NCBI GenBank assembly: GCA_021796175.1
Contig: JAJYOM010000072.1
Location: 1 to 7,392 of the forward strand
Source of the DNA: Thermoplasmata archaeon
GTDB taxonomy: Archaea > Thermoplasmatota > Thermoplasmata > Sysuiplasmatales > Sysuiplasmataceae
Length of the DNA stretch: 7,392 bases
Direction of reading: 5' to 3'
Below are positions 1 to 5,745 of this stretch, piece by piece. Both the position numbers and the translations under genes were made by a program. A model generated the notes under the pieces. The model searched no databases. It was not told the DNA's origin and saw only the letters and a list, made by a program, of their open reading frames with translations. Every line of letters starts with the position of its first letter. The stretch's first letter is position 1.

Positions 1-925
1 CTGATTCTGCAATTACGATTTTCATTTCTCCTTGCGCGTGACTGTCTGGAAAGAAGGAATTGTAGCGGAGTCGCACATGCTCCGTCACCTCCTTTTGCGA
101 AATATGAGTATATATTGCTGTCGTCTCGATGCGGGCATGTCCCAGGTGGATTTGAACCTCCCGGATGTCGAGGGGTTCAGAGCCAAAGAAGCCTTTCAGC
201 AGGCTTGTGGCACAATAATGTCTCAGTGCATGTGCGTGCAGGAGAGGCATACCCAGCGCGATGCCGATTCTCTTGATCAGGTTCCTCGTGTAGTTGTATT
301 CTATTCTCCCGCGGCTGCTTGTAAATAGCGCTCTTGGATCAGTGTTGTAGCGATATGCATGAATGTATTCCTCGAGGGAGATGATCAGGCCATCGGGGAG
401 GCCTACGGTCCGATCCTGTTCACCTTTCTCTGAACGGACATAGATGCCTTTTGGAGTGACATCTTCGACGTTTAGCCCAAGCATCTCGCCAATACGCAGG
501 CCCCCGAATGCAAGTATTTCAAACATCAGTTCGTTGCGCTTTGCCAGGCCCTTGTTTGAATTCTTCCGGCAGTAACGGATTATCTGTGAGAGCTGGTCAT
601 CCGTGGGCATCCAGGGCTCTGGAGCTGGTTCTCCCTTGAACCGTGGAAGTTCCATATGCTTTCCAAGGAAATCGAGCCATGCCTGGACATCCTTCATATC
701 GTTGTTCACAGACTTTTTCTTCTTTCCTTTCTTGAGTTCTGCTTCAATGTAGGTGTAAATATCAGACAGATTGAATTCCAGGAGGTCCAGATGTTTTGAG
801 ATATATTGAAGGCGTCTGACCTGGCGGGCAACTGTCGAGAATGAGAATCGGCCGCACCCTGAAGCCCACAATCGGAATTCATTGAGTTTTTGCGTGAACT
901 GCGCATGATCCTTTGGCGAGTCCAT
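1..925 (-). CDS. Tyrosine recombinase (XerC/D-like integrase), 3' end beyond the window
   Basis: Site-specific tyrosine recombinase that would cut and rejoin DNA through a phosphotyrosine intermediate, probably to integrate or excise the element carrying it. The frame is open from ATG 925-923 to the left edge: 308 residues with no stop, so the last residues are missing. Residues about 8-95 form the SAM-like core-binding domain and about 105-290 the catalytic domain. All catalytic residues are visible: Arg144 (GGLRIGE), Lys167 in the hairpin (SEKGEQ), His232/Arg235 (HALRH), His263 (LGHARIETT) and Tyr272 (AIYTH). A GAGAGGTG Shine-Dalgarno-like sequence lies 6 nt before the ATG and overlaps the stop of the upstream small gene, so translation is probably coupled. 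The length and intact motifs suggest an active enzyme. Family assignment is secure; whether it works for a virus, plasmid or integron-like element cannot be told here. Confidence 0.93.
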   Translation of the reverse strand, partial: MDSPKDHAQFTQKLNEFRLWASGCGRFSFSTVARQVRRLQYISKHLDLLEFNLSDIYTYIEAELKKGKKKKSVNNDMKDVQAWLDFLGKHMELPRFKGEPAPEPWMPTDDQLSQIIRYCRKNSNKGLAKRNELMFEILAFGGLRIGEMLGLNVEDVTPKGIYVRSEKGEQDRTVGLPDGLIISLEEYIHAYRYNTDPRALFTSSRGRIEYNYTRNLIKRIGIALGMPLLHAHALRHYCATSLLKGFFGSEPLDIREVQIHLGHARIETTAIYTHISQKEVTEHVRLRYNSFFPDSHAQGEMKIVIAES

Positions 926-930
926 TTTGT

Positions 931-1185
931 TCACCTCTCAATTTCTACCCTGTTAGACGAAAGTTCGAATCGATCCCCGCAAAAAGGACAGAACTTGAGT
1001 TCTTTCAACTTCAACCAGGGTCTGTTGTCATCAAGTTCCAGATAGTATACAGTGTGCCCTCTCTCTGTAATCTGGGCTGTGACCGTGAAATCACTCAACC
1101 ATGAACAACACCATTTCTCAGCGGGTGAAAGGTAATAGAAGCCATATCCTCTGCAACTCCTCAGAAGCGTTCGATCAAACTTCAT
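931..1185 (-). CDS. Small CPFCG zinc-knuckle protein upstream of the integrase
   Basis: Protein of 84 residues that I do not recognise as a named family. The clearest element is KFCPFCGDRFELSS near residue 65, a C-x2-C-G knuckle. An earlier Cys-Cys pair (WCCSW) could supply further zinc ligands, but no second CxxC is seen, so a full zinc ribbon is not proven. The start is placed at ATG 1185 because GGGAGAGG lies 6 nt upstream, the same spacing as for the integrase; ATG 1191 in the same frame gives 86 residues. It overlaps the end of the preceding small gene, and its stop (933-931) lies 5 nt from the integrase start, so the three genes look like one operon. A small DNA-binding accessory, such as a recombination directionality or regulatory factor, is possible but is inference from position only. 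Confidence 0.6.
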   Translation of the reverse strand: MKFDRTLLRSCRGYGFYYLSPAEKWCCSWLSDFTVTAQITERGHTVYYLELDDNRPWLKLKELKFCPFCGDRFELSSNRVEIER

Positions 1186-1426
1186 GAGCATCCTCTCCCT
1201 TCAGGAATGCCTTCAAAGGATCCATGTAAAGATAACCATAGGTTCTAAGAATCTGGCAAAGCTCGCTCAGTCGAATCTGATTGATTGATTTCTTGAGCTC
1301 TATTCTCTCTGGGTATGGTGAAACGTCAAGCTGGTACTCGAACTGTTTTGCCTCTTTTTCAAGTCTATCACTACCAAAATCAGTCAAACAATAGTAATGG
1401 AATACCCAATGTAATTTACCTTTCAA
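1175..1426 (-). CDS. Small unidentified protein, first gene of the integrase operon, 5' end doubtful
   Basis: Unrecognised protein of up to 83 residues, charged and apparently helical in its middle and C-terminal part (LEKEAKQFEYQLDVSPYPER and LSELCQILRTYGYL). It could be a small DNA-binding or helix-turn-helix-like protein, but no family is assigned. Its stop overlaps the start of the zinc-knuckle gene, indicating co-transcription with it and the integrase. The frame stays open to about 1474 but offers only TTG starts (1426, 1387), none with a Shine-Dalgarno sequence. Upstream of about 1387 the opposite strand carries convincing coding sequence of a surface protein, so the true gene probably begins at or near 1387 or has lost its 5' end at a recombination junction. 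Residues encoded by 1388-1426 should be treated as suspect. Confidence 0.45.
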   Translation of the reverse strand: MKGKLHWVFHYYCLTDFGSDRLEKEAKQFEYQLDVSPYPERIELKKSINQIRLSELCQILRTYGYLYMDPLKAFLKGEDAHEV

Positions 1427-1770
1427 CCAGCAACAATGGTGCCGATACCTCTTCTTACGCTTGGAGTACCCTCAATGGTGGGACATTCTTGGTAGATCTT
1501 TTCATAGGAGCGGTAGGAGGCTCATCGTTTTGGGAAGACACCCCTTGGTATTACGAACCATATTTACAGCAAATTGGGATATCATTGAGTGGTAGTGCGA
1601 CCTCGTCAGTCCATACTGACATCCTTACAAGTTACAACGAAGGCGTGAACATTACTAACGTCAGCACGTTGCAGGGCAGTAGCCAAATAGAGTCTGCTTT
1701 GGCACTCATCCTCGGGGGGGGGCGGCCGTACTATTTCCAGGTCTGGGCGCCGATATACCAGGGCTTATAA
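1315..1770 (+). pseudogene. N-terminal fragment of a secreted repeat-domain protein (5' truncated, frameshifted)
   Basis: This 151-codon frame reads as secreted archaeal protein from about residue 24 onward: rich in Asn, Ser, Thr, Gly and aromatics, with N-glycosylation sequons. Residues 1-23, from ATG 1315, overlap the antisense small gene, look unlike the rest and hold no signal peptide, so the authentic 5' end is probably missing and the start artificial. Residues 48-71 (SYAWSTLNGGTFLVDLFIGA, then VGGSS) match AYEWGTVTGGNLYLSDLTGA plus PGGSN in the next ORF, showing a repeated domain shared between the two frames. The frame ends 48 nt past a run of nine G (1714-1722). Reading in the other frame after the G run gives GAAVLFPGLGADIPGLIIGT and continues without a stop into the downstream ORF, so this is the upstream half of one gene. 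Confidence 0.65.
1714..1722 (+). other. Run of nine G at the reading-frame change of the surface-protein gene
   Basis: Coding sequence leaves the 1315 frame and resumes in the 1788 frame at or near this homopolymer. One extra G, or a -1 ribosomal slip, would join the two frames. It may be a sequencing undercall, a mutation in a decaying gene, or a slippage switch of expression; the sequence alone does not decide. Confidence 0.7.
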
Positions 1771-1787
1771 TTGGTACTGGAGGCGAA

Positions 1788-3164
1788 ATGCTTGGGCTAA
1801 GTTCGTTCTTTGGCGCGATCGATAGCGGAACCTATGCGTCCGTGACAGGGTTTTCAGGCACAAGTAGTAATGGGGCATACGAATGGGGCACTGTGACTGG
1901 AGGCAACTTGTATTTGAGCGATCTCACTGGTGCTCCAGGTGGATCAAATGTGTTCTCCTCAGGGGCACTGTTCCAGATTTCAGTACCTTCATTCCAGGTG
2001 GGTCGGAACTACGGCACTGGAGCGATAAATCTATTTGCGAAAAATATGGTCAATGATTATGATTACAAAGACAACGTGAACCTACCTGCATCCGGTGCCA
2101 GCGCCAGTATATCATCGATAGGATACACTTCTGACGCCATTGCCCTGACAGGTAATGTGAACATCTACAATGGAGCATCAAATTTGAATCCGAAAATAGT
2201 GGTGCAGCAGTCAACATCTGGCGGAACTACCGACTTTGTGTTTAAGCCAAACCCTACCGGCTACTGGCAGTTCTTTGCAATGCTTGGTTCACAGGACACA
2301 GTAACTTACACCATAAACAGCCCACTTGGTACTCAGACTCAGTCGTATACATTTCCGAGCAGCGGAACGCAGAGCACAGCCACCTATGGGGCTTATTTGA
2401 CCGCACCGAGAGTGTCGCTTGATGCAGGTCAGGTAACAGGACAGGTCACCGACGCGTCCAACGGTGCAGGCATCTCTGGCGCTCGTGTGACTTTAAGTGA
2501 CAGTTCTGGGTCGGTATCGACTTCGACAAATCAATTTGGAGGATATGCTATCTACTTCCCAGTTACTGGCACTTACTCAATGAGCGCAAGTGCTACCGGG
2601 TACTATTCCAGTTCCGTAAGCGATTTGAGCTTCACAATCAATAATACTTACGGAGAACAGTTTGCACTTTCCCCTGAATCATCTGGAGGCGGAGGCTCAG
2701 GTGGTGGTGGAGGATGCGTGTTGTATGGCACTCTGATAGCAATGGCCAATGGAACATTCCTCCCCGTTCAGGACCTACAGCCAGGGATGGAGATACTATC
2801 CTACGATACAGCAACAGGACAGTACTTCAATTCGACTCTCACGAAGAGCGAAGTAACAACCAATGTGTCGCAGTTATGGGAAATAGACGGTATCGTCAAC
2901 ATTTCAGGGGTGAACAAGCAGCCAGTGTATGTGCAGCTGCAGAATGGGTCCGATGAATGGGTGGTGCTTGGCCAGCTGAACTTTACAATGAAGATCTACG
3001 ACGCACTTGACAACACATGGATGCCAATCTACAGCATAATAATAAGGATAGGAAACTGGACTGTGTACGAGCCTGAGAACGCGCCATTTGTGCATACCGA
3101 TCAAACGCTGAGGGGTACTTACATAGCTAATGGTGTTGTACTTGACTTACTCATTAAGAGTTAG
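1788..3164 (+). CDS. Secreted protein with carboxypeptidase-regulatory-like domain and C-terminal Hint domain (downstream part of split gene)
   Basis: Large extracellular-type protein of 458 residues counted from ATG 1788. The frame is open back to the G run at 1714-1722, so this ATG is probably internal. Order: repeat domain about 1-70; beta-rich region about 75-205; carboxypeptidase regulatory-like domain about 214-295 (VTGQVTDASNGAGISGARVT, NQFGGYAIYF); Gly/Ser linker 300-309; Hint domain from Cys310 to the end. The Hint call rests on CVLYGTLIAMANG, PVQDLQPGMEILSYD and the later strand pattern PVYVQLQNGSDEWVVLGQL and YIANGVVLDLL. In this family the first Cys attacks the preceding peptide bond, giving cleavage or transfer. 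Here the block B His position appears to be Gln378 and the terminal His-Asn is replaced by Asp-Leu, so splicing is unlikely and activity is uncertain. No membrane anchor is seen. The gene has lost its 5' end and may be a pseudogene or need frameshifting. Confidence 0.75.
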   Translation: MLGLSSFFGAIDSGTYASVTGFSGTSSNGAYEWGTVTGGNLYLSDLTGAPGGSNVFSSGALFQISVPSFQVGRNYGTGAINLFAKNMVNDYDYKDNVNLPASGASASISSIGYTSDAIALTGNVNIYNGASNLNPKIVVQQSTSGGTTDFVFKPNPTGYWQFFAMLGSQDTVTYTINSPLGTQTQSYTFPSSGTQSTATYGAYLTAPRVSLDAGQVTGQVTDASNGAGISGARVTLSDSSGSVSTSTNQFGGYAIYFPVTGTYSMSASATGYYSSSVSDLSFTINNTYGEQFALSPESSGGGGSGGGGGCVLYGTLIAMANGTFLPVQDLQPGMEILSYDTATGQYFNSTLTKSEVTTNVSQLWEIDGIVNISGVNKQPVYVQLQNGSDEWVVLGQLNFTMKIYDALDNTWMPIYSIIIRIGNWTVYEPENAPFVHTDQTLRGTYIANGVVLDLLIKS

Positions 3165-3172
3165 AAAGGGGC

Positions 3173-3180
3173 ATAAATAA
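3173..3180 (+). promoter_or_regulatory. TATA-like box upstream of the membrane-anchored protein
   Basis: ATAAATAA preceded by a purine-rich GAAAGGGGC stretch resembles an archaeal BRE/TATA element. Transcription would be expected to begin about 25 nt downstream, near 3200-3205, just before ATG 3212. It lies 8 nt after the stop of the Hint-protein gene, so the next gene may have its own promoter. Confidence 0.45.
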
Positions 3181-3251
3181 AAAAGAAACTGAAAACCATG
3201 TGGAAGCGGTCATGACTAATCTTGACATTAGGGCGAATTTAGTCTCCACGT

Positions 3252-4013
3252 TTGGAGAGATACGCAGCGCATATTCGCAAAGGTGATAACCTGTTAGCCG
3301 AAAAAAAGCCTGGGAGGACCAGCATCCTAGCAGTAGTAGCGATCGTTGCCATCGTCTTGATAGCTGTGATTGCGTACTCGGCATATTCATCTGGACATAG
3401 GAGCGATCTGCCACCCATAACCACTACAAATGCTTCGTATACTGTTTCGTTAACCTACGATTGGAACAGTAATCCAAACTCGACAGCTTCGTTATCAGAT
3501 GGTAATGCAACTACCTACGTTAACCAGACGAATGGGCCTGTGTCAACGATCCAGGTACAAGCAGAGGGCGCAGTTCTGCCGTGGAACAAGATGATGGAGT
3601 TCTCCGTCTTCATAAATGGATATATTGCTTCCAATCTCGTGCCAAAAACAGTTGAGTTTGCGACGAATGACTTTGGCAGCACTGGGTCGGGAATGATTGG
3701 AGCCTCTATAGTCCCAACCATTAGTGAAAGTGACGCACAAAACGTAAATACTAAGGTGAATCCTAGTCAATTTGCTTACAGTGACCACGACGGTTTCGCG
3801 GGAATAGGTGCTTTTTCTATTAATGCCACGATCATAAGAAACGTTTCCAATATGTCCGGGATATTCCACTTTAGTTGGATCAATTATGTGGTCATGTCGT
3901 ACAGCGGATTGTCAACAGGGCTTTATGAAATGCACTTTTTGGCTTACTTGAGTGGTCTGGGCAAGTCGGTTAGCTGCGAGGTCACTTACAATATAAACAG
4001 TACCTATGGTTAG
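3252..4013 (+). CDS. Signal-anchored extracytoplasmic protein, unknown function
   Basis: Unrecognised protein of 253 residues if begun at TTG 3252. A basic stretch (RKGDNLLAEKKPGRTS) precedes one strong hydrophobic segment at residues 24-43. The rest is an Asn/Ser/Thr-rich, probably beta-structured ectodomain with at least eight N-x-S/T sequons (for example N60, N76, N85, N91, N191, N197, N200, N249). It should be anchored in the membrane facing outward and may be glycosylated; it also resembles archaeal pilin-like proteins in architecture, but no clear class III signal motif is seen. TTG 3252 has no Shine-Dalgarno sequence. ATG 3212, 32 nt after a TATA-like box, begins 24 good codons in another frame that end at TGA 3284, and loss of one base near 3281 would join them to this frame. 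The true N-terminus may therefore be MTNLDIRANL. It follows the Hint protein in the same direction, so a functional link is possible. Confidence 0.7.
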   Translation: MERYAAHIRKGDNLLAEKKPGRTSILAVVAIVAIVLIAVIAYSAYSSGHRSDLPPITTTNASYTVSLTYDWNSNPNSTASLSDGNATTYVNQTNGPVSTIQVQAEGAVLPWNKMMEFSVFINGYIASNLVPKTVEFATNDFGSTGSGMIGASIVPTISESDAQNVNTKVNPSQFAYSDHDGFAGIGAFSINATIIRNVSNMSGIFHFSWINYVVMSYSGLSTGLYEMHFLAYLSGLGKSVSCEVTYNINSTYG

Positions 4014-4178
4014 TGTGCTGACACGCTGCTTAACCCCCGAGAGGTATAATCATTCAGACTTTCAGCTTTGAGACTGCCCATTCAGGTCGGAGTCAACCAG
4101 AAGTTGAAACAACTTCAAACTGCTCTCAAATTCTTGACTTTCAGAATGGGAGTTTCATAACAACGTTTCCGTTGCCTA
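4014..4178. other. Intergenic region left of the insertion sequence
   Basis: No convincing gene. It holds a perfect 17-bp stem-loop at 4100-4116 (GAAGTTG, AAA, CAACTTC) and two copies of GACTTTCAG (4057-4065, 4136-4144). One frame is open from about 4050 to 4156 (ending FLTFRMGVS) but lacks a credible start and is only about 35 codons. The insertion sequence separates this stretch from the sequence that begins at 5461. Confidence 0.4.
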
Positions 4179-4208
4179 AGGGTCTGTTAATTAATAATAG
4201 CTCTATTT
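4179..4208 (+). repeat. Left terminal inverted repeat of the ISAzo13-like element
   Basis: Inverted relative to 5431-5460 with 26 of 30 positions identical: AGGGTCTGTTAA, two mismatches, then AATAATAGCT, and two further mismatches. The transposase stop codon (4189-4187) lies inside this repeat. Confidence 0.88.
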
Positions 4209-5407
4209 CTTCTCCGCCTTGGCAATATGGAATAGTTCCATTCACCGTGAAATCTGTCGGGATGCAGGTTTATGCCCGCCATCTCCTCATCCGAGATCTT
4301 TCTCCCCTCCGGGTACTTCCCTGCATCGAGCTCTGCACGGACACGCAGTCCTTCGGCTGTCCTCGTTGCCGCTATGAGACTCACTATGACAGCGAGGCTT
4401 GTCAGCGGTTTGCCGCGCCGGTTCTGCGTGATGAATGAGAAGAGCATGTGCTCTATCCTGTTCCACTTGCTTGTGCCGGGAGGGAAATGGCACACCTTGA
4501 TTGTGAGGCCGGTCCTGTCTGCGAAACGCTGCAGCTCCCACTTCCACAGGCGTGAACTGGCGCCGTTGCTGCCGCCGCCGTCTGCCGTTATGAGCAGCGA
4601 CCTGGCGTGCGGATAGGCGGGCCGTCCCATCCTCTGCCACCACCGCCTTATGGAGCCGACAGCGAATTCTGCGGTGTCATGGTCGACACCGACGCTCACC
4701 CACCCGGCATTCCGTGTGAGATCGTAGATGCCGTACGGTATGGCCCTTCCCTTCGACTTGATGATGAAGTCGTGCACCCGCACCTTCACAGGCATCCCCG
4801 CAGGTCTCCATTCCCTGCCGCCGTTCCTGAAATCGCCGACAAGCTCCTTCTTCTTTGTGTCGACCGAGATGACGGGCTGGCCTTTCCTCTGCTGCGCCAT
4901 GACCATGGCGCTGATGTGCTCGAACTGGGCGTTTCTGTCAGGATGGCCGCCGCCCTCCTTCGTCTTCCTGTTCCCCTGCAGGCTGTAGCCGCTCTCTGCA
5001 AGGAGTCTTGCAACGACGGGATAGCTCACCGCATGTCCTCTGCTGCCCAGTTCCCGTGAAAGGACGCGGACACTCTTGCACGTCCAGCGGAGAGGCGATT
5101 CGGGGTCCCCCCTCGCGCCGGGCCCGACGAGCCTCTCCAGATCGAGGAGCAGCGTGGCGTCCTTGCTGTCAATCTTCCTGCGTCCCCCGCCTTCCCTGCG
5201 TATCCTGGATGTCTCCACAGGATTGGACGCCAGCTCGGTCATGCCGCGTGCTATTGTGCTCCTGGCCATTCCTGTCGCAGTGTGCACCATTTCGATGCCG
5301 CCCCAGCCGAGTGATTTGGCCTCGGCGGCAAAAACCAGCCTGCGGCTCCGCTCGTCAAGAGCGGATGAGAGCGATGACAGCTTCTCATGGAGTGCTTCGG
5401 CATCCAC
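4187..5407 (-). CDS. ISAzo13-family DDE transposase
   Basis: Transposase of 406 residues, about full length for the family, which cuts and joins the element's ends with a DDE/RNase H-like catalytic core. The N-terminal part (about 20-145) is helical with helix-turn-helix features (ATGMARSTIARGMTEL; PVVARLLAESGYSL). Catalytic residues fit Asp183 (ISVDTKKKELVG), Asp276 (ITADGGGSNG) and Glu319 (GTSKWNRIEH), and these three motifs with FRNGGREWRP and FPPGT are the signature of ISAzo13/Rhodopirellula-type transposases. The start is GTG 5407; an in-frame stop lies at 5431-5429 and no other accepted start codon comes between. The tail is strongly basic (PRRRRNR). The reading frame is intact, so the element may be mobile. 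Its high GC and arginine-rich coding contrast with the neighbouring genes. Confidence 0.92.
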   Translation of the reverse strand: MDAEALHEKLSSLSSALDERSRRLVFAAEAKSLGWGGIEMVHTATGMARSTIARGMTELASNPVETSRIRREGGGRRKIDSKDATLLLDLERLVGPGARGDPESPLRWTCKSVRVLSRELGSRGHAVSYPVVARLLAESGYSLQGNRKTKEGGGHPDRNAQFEHISAMVMAQQRKGQPVISVDTKKKELVGDFRNGGREWRPAGMPVKVRVHDFIIKSKGRAIPYGIYDLTRNAGWVSVGVDHDTAEFAVGSIRRWWQRMGRPAYPHARSLLITADGGGSNGASSRLWKWELQRFADRTGLTIKVCHFPPGTSKWNRIEHMLFSFITQNRRGKPLTSLAVIVSLIAATRTAEGLRVRAELDAGKYPEGRKISDEEMAGINLHPDRFHGEWNYSILPRRRRNRAIIN

Positions 5408-5430
5408 AAATACCGAATGGCGTTCACATT

Positions 5431-5460
5431 AATTAAAGCTATTATTTCTTAACAGACCCT
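5431..5460 (-). repeat. Right terminal inverted repeat of the ISAzo13-like element
   Basis: Partner of 4179-4208, read inward on the minus strand as AGGGTCTGTTAA followed by AATAATAGCT after two mismatches. It lies just upstream of the transposase start and probably contains or abuts its promoter. Confidence 0.88.
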
Positions 5461-5477
5461 TAGTAGATGAAAATACT

Positions 5478-5486
5478 AAATATTTG
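5478..5486 (+). promoter_or_regulatory. TATA-like box of the first toxin-antitoxin operon
   Basis: AAATATTTG centred about 27 nt before ATG 5509. At archaeal spacing transcription would start within a few bases of the ATG, giving a nearly leaderless message; no Shine-Dalgarno sequence is present. The insertion sequence ends only about 15 bp upstream. Confidence 0.5.
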
Positions 5487-5491
5487 AAAAA

Positions 5492-5506
5492 CAATAATTG
5501 TTATTG
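5492..5506. promoter_or_regulatory. Inverted repeat, candidate operator of the first toxin-antitoxin operon
   Basis: Perfect CAATAA, TTG, TTATTG inverted repeat between the TATA-like box and the start codon. AbrB-fold antitoxins commonly bind such palindromes at their own promoters, so autoregulation is a reasonable inference. The AT-rich composition makes a short palindrome by chance possible. Confidence 0.45.
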
Positions 5507-5508
5507 AT

Positions 5509-5745
5509 ATGTCTAGCAAGAGCAAGATATCTAAGGGATTCCTGACTGTCGTTCCTAAAGAGGTGCGCAGGAAAGTTAGACTCAAAGAGGGTGATACAAT
5601 TGAATGGAGTGTCAATGGTGAGTCGATAAGAGTCCTTCCACACAAGAAAGTGGGCATTGACGACATTGTCGCCATCACATCTCAAGGCGGGGATGCGGTT
5701 GTCTCCAAAAAGAATATCCAAGTGGGAAAACGTGATCGTCGCTGA
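5509..5745 (+). CDS. AbrB/SpoVT-fold antitoxin (VapB-type)
   Basis: Antitoxin of 78 residues expected to bind and block the PIN toxin encoded next and to repress the operon. Residues about 5-46 fit a SpoVT/AbrB swapped-hairpin DNA-binding domain (GFLTVVPKEVRRKVRLKEGD, then TIEWSVNGESIRVLP). The remaining tail (about 47-78) would be the toxin-wrapping part. ATG 5509 follows a TATA-like box and palindrome with almost no leader. Its 3' end overlaps the toxin start by 14 nt, the usual coupled arrangement of such pairs. The family is clear; which named subfamily it belongs to is not. Confidence 0.85.
   Translation: MSSKSKISKGFLTVVPKEVRRKVRLKEGDTIEWSVNGESIRVLPHKKVGIDDIVAITSQGGDAVVSKKNIQVGKRDRR

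Larger units (their letters stand above)
4179..5460 (-). mobile_element. ISAzo13-like insertion sequence, complete
   Basis: Element of 1282 bp with one transposase gene and near-perfect 30-bp ends. Both ends begin AGGGTCTGTTAA reading inward, and a TA dinucleotide flanks each side (4177-4178 and 5461-5462), consistent with a 2-bp target duplication; because TAAGGG and CCCTTA are mirror images, the exact boundary could shift by a base or two. The intact transposase, the conserved ends and the higher GC than in the flanks suggest recent arrival. It sits between the end of the membrane-protein gene and a toxin-antitoxin promoter. Confidence 0.85.

Noticed and set aside
32..328. Plus-strand ORF of 98 codons
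   Set aside because: Lies entirely antisense to the catalytic domain of the tyrosine recombinase, whose motifs are intact.
4050..4158. Short open frame reading QVGVNQKLKQLQTALKFLTF before the insertion sequence
   Set aside because: About 35 codons, no credible start or ribosome site, no recognisable motif; it could be a relic but cannot be supported.
4272..5436. Several long plus-strand and alternative minus-strand ORFs within the insertion sequence
   Set aside because: Shadows of a high-GC transposase gene; arginine/proline/serine-rich with no family features, while the minus-strand frame carries full DDE motifs.
5657..5731. Upstream extension of the first PIN toxin to ATG 5657
   Set aside because: The added 25 residues come from sequence coding for the antitoxin in another frame and do not fit the PIN family, which begins right at the V/M-I-V-A-D strand.
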